From Roseovarius mucosus DSM 17069 (GTDB taxonomy: Bacteria; Pseudomonadota; Alphaproteobacteria; Rhodobacterales; Rhodobacteraceae), in NCBI RefSeq assembly GCF_000768555.3, contig NZ_KN293983.1:1-64000 (forward strand): a stretch of DNA of 64,000 bases, written 5' to 3'. Each line of letters starts with the position of its first letter. Position 1 is the first letter of the stretch. Position numbers and translations under genes: made by a program. The notes under the pieces were generated by a model, which did not search any database, had not been told where the DNA came from, and worked only from the letters and a program-made list of their open reading frames with translations. Shown here in pieces: positions 7,954-16,556 of this stretch.

Positions 7954-8670
7954 ATGGCCAAGACACCGGATGGCAAAAACACCTCGGGGCGCGGACAACG
8001 CGACCTGACGGTCAAGGTCAAGACGGCGCGCGGGCGCACGTCGTCCTCGACGCGTTGGTTGCAGCGGCAGTTGAACGATCCCTATGTCAAGCGCGCACAG
8101 ATCGAAGGCTACCGGGGCCGGGCGGCGTTCAAGATCATGGAATTGGATGACAAGTTCCGGTTTCTGGTGCCCGGGGCGCGGGTGCTCGATCTGGGCTGTG
8201 CGCCCGGAGGCTGGTGTCAGGTGGCGGTGCCGCGTGTCAATGCCTTGGGCGAGAAGCAGGGCAAGGCGATTGGGCGCATCGTGGGGGTCGATCTGCAAGA
8301 GGTGGAGCCGATCATGGGCTGCGAGATTCATCAGCTGGATTTCATGTCCGACGATGCCGATCAACAGGTCAAGGCCTGGCTGGGTGGCAAGGCGGATGTG
8401 GTGATGTCGGATATGGCGGCCTCAAGCTCTGGTCACAAGCAGACGGACCATTTGCGGATCATCGCGCTCTGCGAGGCAGCGGCCTATCTGGCGTTTGACG
8501 TGCTGGAAGTGGGCGGCACCTTCGTGTCCAAGGTGCTGGCGGGCGGGGCCGAGGGCGAGTTGCAAAAGCTTTTGAAGCAACGGTTCGAGAAGGTGGCCAA
8601 CGTCAAGCCGCCTGCGTCACGCGCCGACAGCTCGGAGAAATTCGTGGTGGCCACCGGCTTTCGCGGCTGA
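7954..8670 (+). CDS. rlmE: 23S rRNA 2'-O-methyltransferase RlmE (FtsJ/RrmJ)
   Basis: A 238-residue SAM-dependent methyltransferase that should methylate the 2'-OH of U2552 (E. coli numbering) in 23S rRNA. It has the SAM-binding motif [14 protein letters not shown] (about 77-90), an upstream [13 protein letters not shown] carrying the first catalytic Lys, [10 protein letters not shown] with the catalytic Asp, and [10 protein letters not shown] with the second Lys. The extra basic N-terminus of about 35 residues is common in alphaproteobacteria. It follows the tail-tube gene by 10 bases and may share the ppx transcript. Confidence 0.93.
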   Translation: MAKTPDGKNTSGRGQRDLTVKVKTARGRTSSSTRWLQRQLNDPYVKRAQIEGYRGRAAFKIMELDDKFRFLVPGARVLDLGCAPGGWCQVAVPRVNALGEKQGKAIGRIVGVDLQEVEPIMGCEIHQLDFMSDDADQQVKAWLGGKADVVMSDMAASSSGHKQTDHLRIIALCEAAAYLAFDVLEVGGTFVSKVLAGGAEGELQKLLKQRFEKVANVKPPASRADSSEKFVVATGFRG

Positions 8671-8674
8671 CGCC

Positions 8675-8878
8675 TCAGCGCGCTGCGCGCTCATCCGGGG
8701 CGATGGAGCGGGCGGCGGCCTGCGCAAAGAGGTGTAGGTCGGCGGGATCGGTTTCGGCCAGGTCCGCAACCCTGCGCGAGACGTGGTGCGCCATGCTGCG
8801 CTGCCGGATCAATTCGAACAAGAGTGCGTGGCGCGCGCGGTCGAGTTTGGGGCGGGGCCGCGGATCGGACTGGGACAT
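8675..8878 (-). CDS. Small hypothetical protein
   Basis: A 67-residue reading frame convergent with rlmE and four bases from its stop. The product begins MSQSDPRPRPKLDRARHALL and is predicted to be helical and soluble, with many Arg and Ala residues. I do not recognise the family. Its even length, position and lack of a better frame on the other strand make it a plausible gene, but a false frame in GC-rich DNA cannot be excluded. Confidence 0.45.
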   Translation of the reverse strand: MSQSDPRPRPKLDRARHALLFELIRQRSMAHHVSRRVADLAETDPADLHLFAQAAARSIAPDERAAR

Positions 8879-9123
8879 GAATTACCTCGTGAGAACGCTC
8901 GAACACGTGAATGCAAATGTCTTGCCAAAGGATTGCGGCGATTTTGGCGCCATATCGGTGCGGCGGTAAGGCGTCTTGCGCAAGGGATCACGCGTGGCGC
9001 GGGCAGGCGGCGAGGCGTCGGCAAGCGATTTGCGTCTGGGCGCGAGTTGCGGGATAGTCGGCGCAAACAGGGCCGAGTCAGGCAGAGGTCTGGCCGGTGC
9101 AGCAACAGGAAAGGATGGCCGGA

Positions 9124-9987
9124 ATGCGATATGAGGCACCTCAGGATGTCGAGGCCGCGGTGCGGATCCTCGCGGCGGAGCAGGGGGCGTATGTGCTGGC
9201 GGGGGGCACGGACCTGTTGGTCAAGTTGCGCTCTGAGATGGTCGAGCCGGAGGTGGTGGTCGACATCAAGCGCATCGCAGGCATGAAAGCGATCACCGCC
9301 GAGGATGGCGGCTGGCGGATCGGGGCTGCGGTTTCCGGCGCCGAGATGGGCGAGCATGCCGGGCTGGTCGCGGATTGGCCCGGTGTGGTTGAGGCGGCGG
9401 GTCTCATTGGCTCGACGCAGGTGCAGGGGCGGGCGACCTTGACGGGCAATCTCTGCAACGCCTCGCCTGCGGCGGATTCGGTGCCAGCCATGGTGGCGGC
9501 GGGGGCCGTGGCGCGCGTGGTTGGCCCCCAGGGCACACGCGACGTGGATGTGATTGATATTCCCAAGGGGCCGGGCAAGACGACGCTGGCAGCGGGCGAG
9601 TTCATTGCTTCGGTCTTCCTTCCGGCGCGGGGCGCGCGGTCGGGCGATGCCTATCTGCGGTTCATCCCGCGCACCGAGATGGATATTGCGGTGGTGGGGT
9701 GCGGGATTTCACTGAGCCTGGATGCGGAGGGCCGGGTGACGGCGGCGCGTGTGGCGCTTGGCGCGGTCGGGCCCAAGGTCATTCTGGTCGAGGCGGCGGC
9801 GGCGGCGATCAAGCGCCGGGTTCTGGACGAGGCCACGTTGAGCGATCTGGCCGAAGCCTGTTCGGCAGCGGCAACGCCAATCGAGGACAAGCGCGGCACG
9901 GTCGATTTCCGCCGCCATGTGGCAGGCGTTTTGGCCCGTCGCGCGGCGGTGATCGCAGAGGCGCGGGCGAAAGGAGAAAAAGCATGA
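9124..9987 (+). CDS. FAD-binding (medium) subunit of a xanthine-dehydrogenase-family enzyme
   Basis: This is the CoxM-like FAD subunit of a molybdenum hydroxylase, which passes electrons from the iron-sulfur subunit to its acceptor. The start at 9124 has AGGAAAGG nine bases upstream; earlier in-frame starts fit worse. The N-terminal FAD motif is LAGGTDLLV. A second FAD/pyrophosphate segment reads TGNLCNASPAADSVPAM, followed by the C-terminal CODH-flavoprotein domain (FIPRTEMDIAVVGCG). The stop overlaps the ATG of the [2Fe-2S] gene (ATGA). It is the first of three overlapping genes for one enzyme. The substrate is unknown. Confidence 0.85.
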   Translation: MRYEAPQDVEAAVRILAAEQGAYVLAGGTDLLVKLRSEMVEPEVVVDIKRIAGMKAITAEDGGWRIGAAVSGAEMGEHAGLVADWPGVVEAAGLIGSTQVQGRATLTGNLCNASPAADSVPAMVAAGAVARVVGPQGTRDVDVIDIPKGPGKTTLAAGEFIASVFLPARGARSGDAYLRFIPRTEMDIAVVGCGISLSLDAEGRVTAARVALGAVGPKVILVEAAAAAIKRRVLDEATLSDLAEACSAAATPIEDKRGTVDFRRHVAGVLARRAAVIAEARAKGEKA

Positions 9988-10463
9988 GCCGGATTCATGT
10001 GACGACCAAGATCAACGGCGACGAGACAGAGTTCCTCTGCGATGCCGAGGCGACGCTGCTGGATGTGCTGCGCGACGAACTGGGCCTGACGGGTACCAAG
10101 GAGGGGTGCGGCACCGGCGATTGCGGGGCATGTTCGGTGACGGTGGACGGGCGGCTGGTCTGTTCGTGCCTGATGCTGGGAGCCGAGGCCGAGGGTCGTG
10201 AGATTGCCACGATCGAGGGCATGGCGGCGGGCGAGGTGCTGCATCCGCTCCAGCAGAAGTTTATCGAGATGGCGGCGCTGCAATGTGGCATTTGCACGCC
10301 GGGCATCCTTGTGGCGGCAAAATCGCTGCTGGAGCGCAACCCGGACCCGTCCGAGGAAGAGGTGCGCTATTGGCTGGCGGGTAATCTCTGCCGCTGCACC
10401 GGCTATGACAAGATCATCCGCGCTGTGATGGAAACGGCGGCGGACATGCGGAGGGCGTCGTGA
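9984..10463 (+). CDS. [2Fe-2S] (small) subunit of a xanthine-dehydrogenase-family enzyme
   Basis: A 159-residue CoxS-like subunit with two iron-sulfur clusters. The plant-type cluster is bound by Cys42, Cys47, Cys50 and Cys62 (GCGTGDCGAC, then CSC). The C-terminal four-helix cluster is bound by Cys101/Cys104 (QCGICTPG) and Cys136/Cys138 (LCRCTGY). The start at 9984 overlaps the stop of the FAD subunit and has GGAG upstream. Its own stop overlaps the start of the large subunit. It shuttles electrons from the molybdenum site to FAD. Confidence 0.9.
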   Translation: MSRIHVTTKINGDETEFLCDAEATLLDVLRDELGLTGTKEGCGTGDCGACSVTVDGRLVCSCLMLGAEAEGREIATIEGMAAGEVLHPLQQKFIEMAALQCGICTPGILVAAKSLLERNPDPSEEEVRYWLAGNLCRCTGYDKIIRAVMETAADMRRAS

Positions 10464-12709
10464 TGGCACTGGATGACACCAAGAAAGTCAAGGATTTCAA
10501 GGTTGTGGGCACCCGGCCCAACCGCCCTGACGGCATCGACAAGGTGACGGGGCGCGCGCGTTTCGGGGCCGACATGGTGGCGCCGGGGATGCTCACGGGC
10601 CGTATCCTGCGCAGCCCCCATGCCCATGCGCGCATCCTGCGGATCGACACGAGCAAGGCCGAGGCGCTGCCGGGGGTCAAGGCCGTGGTCACGCGCGCCG
10701 ATTTTGGCGATGTGCCGGATCACGTGGCCGATGTGATCGACAATTGCATGGCGGGCGACAAGGCGCTCTATGATGGGCATGCGGTGGCGGCGATTGCCGC
10801 CACTTCGGCGGCAGTGGCGCGCAAGGCGCTGAAGCTCATCGAGGTGGAATATGAGGTGCTGCCGCATGTGACGGATGTGGACGCGGCCATGCGGCCCGGC
10901 GCGCCGGTGCTGCATGAGGGTGCACAGCAGGAAACGGTGCCCGAAGGGTATTCCGGCAACGTGATCTCGCGCGTCGAGTTCGGGCACGGCGATATTGAGG
11001 CGGGACTGGCCAAGGCCGACCGCGTGGTCGAGCGGACCTATCGCACCGGGGCCACGCATCAGGGCTATATCGAACCGCATGCCTGTCTTGCGACGATGAG
11101 CGCCGATGGTCAGGGCGATCTCTGGGTTTGCACCCAAGGGCACTACATGGTGCGCAACGTCTGTGCGGCGATCCTCGGACTGGAGCAGGGGCAATTGCGG
11201 GTCACGGCCAGCGAAATCGGCGGTGGCTTTGGTGGCAAGACAGTGGTTTTCCTTGAGCCGGTAGCGTTGATGCTGGCCAAGAAATCGGGCCGCCCGGTCA
11301 AGATGGTGATGAGCCGGTCCGAAGTGCTGCGCGCCACGGGGCCAACGGCCTCGACCTCGATTGATGTGCGTATCGGGATGAAGAAGGATGGCCGGATCAC
11401 GGCGGCCTTTGCCGAGTTGCGCTATCAGGGCGGGGCCTATCCGGGCTCGCCGGTCGATATGGGCTCGATGTCGGCCTTTGCGCCGTATGATCTGGAGAAC
11501 GTCAAGACCGTGGGCTGGGACGTGGTGACGAACCGGCCCAAGGCGGCCGCCTATCGCGCCCCCGGCGCGCCGATGGCGGCCTTTGCCGTGGAGAGTGCGA
11601 TTGACGAACTGGCCAAGGGCTTTGGCCTTGATCCGCTGGCGGTGCGGTTGATGAACGGGGCAAAGGAGGGCACGCGCGCCTCTTATGGGCCGACCTATCC
11701 GGCGATTGGTCTGATGGCGACGTTGGAGGCGGCGCATACGCATCCGCATTGGACCGCCCCCTTGGGCGAAAACCAGGGGCGCGGTGTGGCCTGTGGGTTC
11801 TGGTTCAACTTTGGCGGCGATACCTGCGTCAGCCTCAATGTCACGCCGGACGGGACGGTGACGGTATCCGAGGGCAATCCCGATATCGGCGGCTCGCGCG
11901 CGTCGATGACGATGATGGCCGCCGAAGAGTTGGGTATTCCCTATGATCAGGTGCGGACGATTATTGCCGATACCGGATCGCTGGGCCAGAACGAGGTGAC
12001 GGACGGTAGCCGCGTGACCTTTGCCGTGGGTCTGGCGACGATCGAGGCCGCCCGCGCCGCCAAGCGCGAGATGTGCCGCCGCGCCGCGATGATCTGGGGC
12101 ATCGACGAAGAGGCGGTGGAATGGGAAGACGGGGCCGCGCGCCCTGCTGGCCCCAATGCCGGGAAATTCCCCCCCATGACCATCAAGGAAATCGCCGCCG
12201 TCGCCAGCAACACCGGCGGGCCGATTGCCGGGCACCATGAGGTGACAGCCGAGGGGGCGGGTGTCAGCTTTGGCACGCATATGGTGGATGTCGAGGTCGA
12301 TCCCGATACCGGCGCCACCAAGATCCTGCGCTACACGGTGTTTCAGGATGCCGGGCGCGCGGTGCATCCGGCCTATGTCGAGGGGCAGTTTCAGGGGGGT
12401 GCCGTGCAGGGCATCGGCTGGGCGCTCAACGAGGAATATATCTATGGCGAGGATGGGATTCTGCAAAACGCAGGCTTCCTTGATTACCGGATTCCCGTGG
12501 CCTCTGATCTGCCGATGATCGACACGGTGATTTTGGAAATCCCCAATCCCGGCCATCCCTACGGGGTGCGCGGTGTGGGCGAAACGCCGATTGTGCCGCC
12601 CTTGGCGGCGGTGGCCAATGCGGTATCGGCGGCGGCGGGCGTGCGGATGACGCAGCTTCCGATGTCGCCGCCGCGTGTTCTGGCCGCGATTCAGGCGGCG
12701 AAGGGCTGA
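10463..12709 (+). CDS. Molybdopterin-binding (large) subunit, xanthine-dehydrogenase family
   Basis: A 748-residue CoxL-like catalytic subunit. It has the substrate/Moco motif IGGGFGGK, a second Moco loop AAYRAPGAP and the C-terminal GVGETP containing the catalytic glutamate. The active-site loop AYRAPG is not the AYXCSFR of form I carbon monoxide dehydrogenase, so this is not a true CODH. The substrate could be an aldehyde, a purine or another N-heterocycle. It overlaps the [2Fe-2S] gene at its start and a MoaD-like gene at its end, so four genes appear translationally coupled. The enzyme is expected to be cytoplasmic, since no signal peptide is seen. Confidence 0.87.
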   Translation: MALDDTKKVKDFKVVGTRPNRPDGIDKVTGRARFGADMVAPGMLTGRILRSPHAHARILRIDTSKAEALPGVKAVVTRADFGDVPDHVADVIDNCMAGDKALYDGHAVAAIAATSAAVARKALKLIEVEYEVLPHVTDVDAAMRPGAPVLHEGAQQETVPEGYSGNVISRVEFGHGDIEAGLAKADRVVERTYRTGATHQGYIEPHACLATMSADGQGDLWVCTQGHYMVRNVCAAILGLEQGQLRVTASEIGGGFGGKTVVFLEPVALMLAKKSGRPVKMVMSRSEVLRATGPTASTSIDVRIGMKKDGRITAAFAELRYQGGAYPGSPVDMGSMSAFAPYDLENVKTVGWDVVTNRPKAAAYRAPGAPMAAFAVESAIDELAKGFGLDPLAVRLMNGAKEGTRASYGPTYPAIGLMATLEAAHTHPHWTAPLGENQGRGVACGFWFNFGGDTCVSLNVTPDGTVTVSEGNPDIGGSRASMTMMAAEELGIPYDQVRTIIADTGSLGQNEVTDGSRVTFAVGLATIEAARAAKREMCRRAAMIWGIDEEAVEWEDGAARPAGPNAGKFPPMTIKEIAAVASNTGGPIAGHHEVTAEGAGVSFGTHMVDVEVDPDTGATKILRYTVFQDAGRAVHPAYVEGQFQGGAVQGIGWALNEEYIYGEDGILQNAGFLDYRIPVASDLPMIDTVILEIPNPGHPYGVRGVGETPIVPPLAAVANAVSAAAGVRMTQLPMSPPRVLAAIQAAKG

Positions 12710-12954
12710 TGGTCAAGGTCGTGCTCTGGGGGTCTCTGGCCGAGAGCGCGGACGGCCAACGCGAGGTGGCGGTCGAGGCCGCCACCTTGCGCGAGTTGCT
12801 TGACGGGCTGGGGGAGACATTCCCCGGCCTGCGGGCCGAGTTGGAGCGTGGCGTCTCGGTGTCGATCGACGGGCGCGTCTACAATGACAATTGGTTCACG
12901 CCGATTCAGCCAGATAGCGAAGTTGTGTTGCTCAAGCGGCTTAAGGGCGGCTGA
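12709..12954 (+). CDS. MoaD/ThiS-family sulfur carrier
   Basis: An 81-residue ubiquitin-fold protein ending in Gly-Gly (LKRLKGG), the C-terminus that is adenylated and thiocarboxylated in MoaD and ThiS. Other features are VKVVLWGSLAES at the start and VSIDGRVYNDNWFTPIQPDSEVVLL. Its start overlaps the stop of the molybdoenzyme large subunit by one base. The pairing suggests a dedicated supply of sulfur for the molybdopterin dithiolene or cofactor sulfuration of this enzyme. The housekeeping moaD is probably elsewhere. Confidence 0.8.
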   Translation: MVKVVLWGSLAESADGQREVAVEAATLRELLDGLGETFPGLRAELERGVSVSIDGRVYNDNWFTPIQPDSEVVLLKRLKGG

Positions 12955-13027
12955 GGCGCGCGCATTCGCCGCTTTTCCTGTGCGGTGGCTTGGCCTATGC
13001 CGGTAGCCGAAAACCGGAGAATTTCCC

Positions 13028-15199
13028 ATGATGCCTGCCTCTGTTCCTCTGACCCGTGATCTGGTGCTGATCGGAGGTGGCCATGCGCATGCGCTGGTGC
13101 TGAGGATGTGGGGGATGGACCCGCTGCCGGGGGCGCGATTGACGGTGATCGACCCCAATCCGGTGGCACCCTATACGGGCATGTTGCCGGGATTGGTGGC
13201 AGGGCATTACCGGCGCGAGGAATTGGAAATTGATCTGGTGCGGCTGGCGCGGTTTGCGGGTGCGCGGCTGATCGTGGGTGCCGTGACGGGAATTGATGCG
13301 GGCGCGGGCCGGGTGACGGTCGCGGGGCGCGGCGAGATCGGGTTTGACGTGGCTTCGGTCGATGTGGGTATCCATTCGGGCATGCCACGGGTGCCGGGGT
13401 TCTCTGAACATGGCGTTGCAGCGAAACCGCTCGGCCCTTTTGCCGGGGCGTGGGAGGGGTATCTCGGTCGGGTGGCGCAAGGGGCCACACCGCAAGCGGC
13501 GGTGATCGGCGGCGGGATTGCCGGGATCGAATTGGCGATGGCGATGGCCTATCGGTTGAAGGGTGTTGCTGGGCAGGCAGAGGTCACGCTGATCGAGCGG
13601 GCGGGGGAGATTGCGCCGGGGGCACCAGTCATTCGCCCGCGTCTGATCCGCGCCTGCGCGGCGGCGGGGGTGCGGATTGTGACGGGTGTCGAGGTGGCTG
13701 AAGTGACGGCCGCGGGGGTGGTTCTGGGCAATGACACCAAGATTGCGGCGGGGTTTGTCGCAGGCGCAGCAGGCGCGCGGGCGCATGGCTGGTTGGCCGA
13801 GACCGGGTTGCCGGTGACGGAGGACGGTTTCTTGCGCGTGGGGGCGGATTTGCGGGTTGAGGGGCAAGAGGCGATATTTGCCGCCGGGGATTGCGCCCAT
13901 CTGACCCATGCACCGCGCCCCAAGGCCGGGGTCTATGCCGTGCGCGCCGCGCCTGTGCTGCGTGACAACCTGCGCGCGGTGTTGAGCGGGGGCAAGACAC
14001 GGGTGTTTCATCCGCAGCGCGATTACCTCAAGCTGATCTCGCTGGGTGAAAAGTCGGCCCTGGCCGAAAAGCTGGGCATGGCGTTTGGCGGGCCTATGCT
14101 CTGGCGGTTGAAGGATCGGATCGACCGGAAATTCATGCTGCAATTTGGCGATTTGCCTGCGATGGCGGCGGCGGAGCCACCACGCCTGCGGGCCTTGGGC
14201 GGCCTCGGGCAAGAGCCGCTCTGTGGCGGGTGCGGGGCCAAGGTGGCACCGGGGGTGTTGTCAGCGGTCTTGGCGCAAGAACGGCACCCCGCGCGTGCGG
14301 ATATAATGACCGGGCCGGGGGATGATGCGGCGGTGATCCGGGTGGGCGGTGTGCAGCAGGTGCTGACCACGGATCACTTGCGGGGGTTCACCGAGGATCT
14401 GGGCGTTATGGCGCGGATTGCGGCGCTGCATGCCTTGGGCGATGTCTGGGCGATGGGGGCCAAGCCGCAAGCGGCGCTGGTCTCTGTCACCTTGCCGCGC
14501 ATGGCCGAGGCGTTGCAGGCGCGCACCATGGCCGAGATCATGGCGCAGGCGGGCGATGCCTTGCGCGCGGCGGGGGCCGAGATCGTGGGCGGGCATTCGA
14601 CCATGGGGGCGGAGGCCAGTATCGGCTTTACGGTGACGGGGATATTGGAGCGCGAGGCGATTACGGTCGCGGGAGCGCGGGGTGGCGATGCGCTGATCCT
14701 GACGCGGCCTGTCGGGTCGGGGGTTCTCTTGGCGGCGGAGATGCGCGGGCAGGCCGATGGGCGCGATATTGCGGCGCTGCTGGCCGCGTTGCAGGTGCCG
14801 CAAGGGGATGCGGCGGAGATTTTGGGCGATGCGCATGCGATGACGGATGTGACCGGCTTTGGTCTGGCGGGGCATCTGATGGCCATTTGCCGGGCCTCGG
14901 GTGTGGCGGCCGAGGTCGATCTGGCGGCGGTGCCGGTTTACGATGGCGCCGAGGCGCTGGCGGAAGCGGGCGTGCGGTCAACAATCTGGGCGGCGAATGT
15001 TGCGGCAGCGCCGGTTGAGGGGGGCACGGGCGCGCGGCTGGCGTTGTTGCACGATCCGCAGACGGCGGGCGGGATGCTGGCGGCGGTCGATGGTGGAGAG
15101 GCAGAGGCGTTGGTGGCGCGGTTGCGCGCGGTGGGGCATGAGGCAGCGGTGATCGGGCGGGTTGTGGCTGGTTCGGTGGGGATCAGAGTGAAGGGGTGA
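13028..15199 (+). CDS. selD: Selenide, water dikinase SelD fused to an NADH-dehydrogenase-like domain
   Basis: A 723-residue fusion. Residues 1 to about 380 form a pyridine-nucleotide-disulfide oxidoreductase domain, with FAD motif VLIGGGHAHAL, NAD motif AVIGGGIAGIELA and FAD motif IFAAGDCAHL. From about residue 397 follows SelD, beginning LCGGCGAKV with the catalytic Cys-x2-Cys (no selenocysteine), then GPGDDAAVI, TTDHLRGF and the ALGDVWAMGAKP block. It makes selenophosphate from selenide and ATP; the attached redox domain may reduce the selenium source. The neighbour mnmH uses selenophosphate, which supports the assignment. Start at 13028 (ATG ATG). Confidence 0.92.
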   Translation: MMPASVPLTRDLVLIGGGHAHALVLRMWGMDPLPGARLTVIDPNPVAPYTGMLPGLVAGHYRREELEIDLVRLARFAGARLIVGAVTGIDAGAGRVTVAGRGEIGFDVASVDVGIHSGMPRVPGFSEHGVAAKPLGPFAGAWEGYLGRVAQGATPQAAVIGGGIAGIELAMAMAYRLKGVAGQAEVTLIERAGEIAPGAPVIRPRLIRACAAAGVRIVTGVEVAEVTAAGVVLGNDTKIAAGFVAGAAGARAHGWLAETGLPVTEDGFLRVGADLRVEGQEAIFAAGDCAHLTHAPRPKAGVYAVRAAPVLRDNLRAVLSGGKTRVFHPQRDYLKLISLGEKSALAEKLGMAFGGPMLWRLKDRIDRKFMLQFGDLPAMAAAEPPRLRALGGLGQEPLCGGCGAKVAPGVLSAVLAQERHPARADIMTGPGDDAAVIRVGGVQQVLTTDHLRGFTEDLGVMARIAALHALGDVWAMGAKPQAALVSVTLPRMAEALQARTMAEIMAQAGDALRAAGAEIVGGHSTMGAEASIGFTVTGILEREAITVAGARGGDALILTRPVGSGVLLAAEMRGQADGRDIAALLAALQVPQGDAAEILGDAHAMTDVTGFGLAGHLMAICRASGVAAEVDLAAVPVYDGAEALAEAGVRSTIWAANVAAAPVEGGTGARLALLHDPQTAGGMLAAVDGGEAEALVARLRAVGHEAAVIGRVVAGSVGIRVKG

Positions 15200-15386
15200 G
15201 GACGTGTTGCGCCCCATCAAAACCACACCCGTCCCGGACGTGATCCGGGACCTCCCCTAAGCAGCGTCGAGGCCCCGGCTCGGAGGCCGGGGCGATGTGA
15301 ACCCGATCAGAAGGAACTTGCTGTAAAGCGCTTCGCGCCTTGGTTCCGCGCGGGGAACTGGGGCCGCTGTTTGCAATACCCCAAGG
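15200..15386. repeat. Intergenic spacer with both dispersed repeat types
   Basis: This gap between convergent selD and mnmH contains a near-palindrome GTCCCGGACGTGATCCGGGA (from 15231), a second one GGCCCCGGCTCGGAGGCCGG (from 15271) and the GCGCTTCGCGCCTTGGTTCC repeat followed by GCGCGGGG (15328-15358). These could act as a two-way terminator. No gene is seen. Confidence 0.5.
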
Positions 15387-16421
15387 CTACCCGCTTTGGA
15401 TCAAGCCCTTTGCTGCCGCTTGCAGCGTGGCCTCTGACAAATCGGGCAAGTTGAGTTGGGTGATCCCCTCGGGGCGGGGTTTGCGGATATAGCGCGGATC
15501 GTAATGGGTCTCGATCAACTGCGTCACGAGGGTGGGAAAATCGCCCGATGCGGCAAGGGCGCGCCATTGGTCCACTTGGGTGTGGCCGTGATACTGGACG
15601 AGGCGCGAGAGGATCGCGTCGAGCCGGTTAGGATCGGCGATCAGGTCGGCATAATCGGCGCAGACGTTGGACACACGCGCCGCAAGCGGCACTTCGAGCC
15701 GGATCACAGGCGCGCTGCGCATGGCGCGGGTGAGCATCGGGGGCAGGGTGATGCGGCCGATGCGACTGCTCTCGGCCTCGATATAGACCGGGCGGGTGGG
15801 ATCGAGCCGGGCCATTTGGGCCGCCAGAGCGCTTTCAAAGGATTTTTGCGAGGGTTGACCGCCGACGATGGGGCCAAAGACCGAGCCGCGATGGGCGGCG
15901 AGAGCCTCAAGGTCGATCACCTGCGCGCCTAGGGCCGCGAGATGGGCCAAGAGATGTGTCTTGCCGGTGCCGGTGCCGCCGTCAATCAGGCGGACAGGGG
16001 CGGGAAAATCCTCGTCATAGAGCGCGCGGGCGACGAGGCGGCGATAGGATTGATAGCCGCCCTGGATGGTGTCGGCCTTCCAGCCGATCTGTTGCAGGAT
16101 GACGGTGAAGGAGCCCGAGCGCTGTCCGCCGCGCCAGCAGTAGACCAGAGGGCGCCAGCCGCCGTGACGATCCGCAAGCGGGCCCTCAAGATGGGCGGCG
16201 GCATTGCGCGAAACGAGGGCTGCGCCGATCTTGCGCGCGAGAAAACGGTCCTGTTGCACATAGATCGTGCCCACGCGGGCGCGTTCCTCGTTCGAGAGGA
16301 CGGGGAGATTGAGCGCGCCTGGGATGTGATCCTCTGCGAATTCGGCGGGGGATCGGACGTCGATCACCTCGTCGAACGGCAGAGCGGCGAGCGCCGCGAG
16401 ACTATCGAGGGCAATGGGCAT
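15387..16421 (-). CDS. mnmH: tRNA 2-selenouridine synthase MnmH (SelU/YbbB)
   Basis: A 344-residue enzyme that replaces the 2-thio group at the wobble uridine of some tRNAs by selenium, using selenophosphate. The N-terminal rhodanese domain (FDEVIDVRSPAEFAEDHIPG) carries Cys95 in VYCWRGGQRSG, matching the essential Cys97 of the E. coli enzyme. The C-terminal domain has a P-loop GGTGTGKT (148-155), used for geranyl/prenyl transfer. The ATG at 16421 (MPIALDSL) is chosen because upstream in-frame codons have no family character. It is convergent with selD, and the pair suggests selenium use in tRNA. No selA or selB is in the window. Confidence 0.92.
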   Translation of the reverse strand: MPIALDSLAALAALPFDEVIDVRSPAEFAEDHIPGALNLPVLSNEERARVGTIYVQQDRFLARKIGAALVSRNAAAHLEGPLADRHGGWRPLVYCWRGGQRSGSFTVILQQIGWKADTIQGGYQSYRRLVARALYDEDFPAPVRLIDGGTGTGKTHLLAHLAALGAQVIDLEALAAHRGSVFGPIVGGQPSQKSFESALAAQMARLDPTRPVYIEAESSRIGRITLPPMLTRAMRSAPVIRLEVPLAARVSNVCADYADLIADPNRLDAILSRLVQYHGHTQVDQWRALAASGDFPTLVTQLIETHYDPRYIRKPRPEGITQLNLPDLSEATLQAAAKGLIQSG

Positions 16422-16508
16422 CAGGGAAAAACGGGATAAGGGCAGGGATGAGACATGGCCCTGTGCATGCGCCGACCCGCGGGCAAGATCAAGCCCTGTT
16501 GCACCGGC

Positions 16509-16542
16509 AAAAAAAAGGGTGGGCAGCACGGGGCCGCCCACC
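16509..16542 (-). terminator. Rho-independent terminator after tmm
   Basis: Read on the minus strand, GGTGGGC pairs with GCCCACC around an 11-base loop (16518-16542), followed by a run of eight T. It lies 15 bases past the tmm stop. This is the clearest intrinsic terminator in the window. Confidence 0.85.
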
Positions 16543-16556
16543 ACAGGTAGGGAAAG

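Noticed and set aside
10403-12556. A 717-codon minus-strand frame
   Set aside because: It is antisense to the molybdoenzyme large subunit, which has clear motifs; the antisense product is Arg/His-rich without domains.
10463-12709. Carbon monoxide dehydrogenase large subunit
   Set aside because: The active-site loop is AYRAPG. The AYXCSFR loop of form I CODH is absent.
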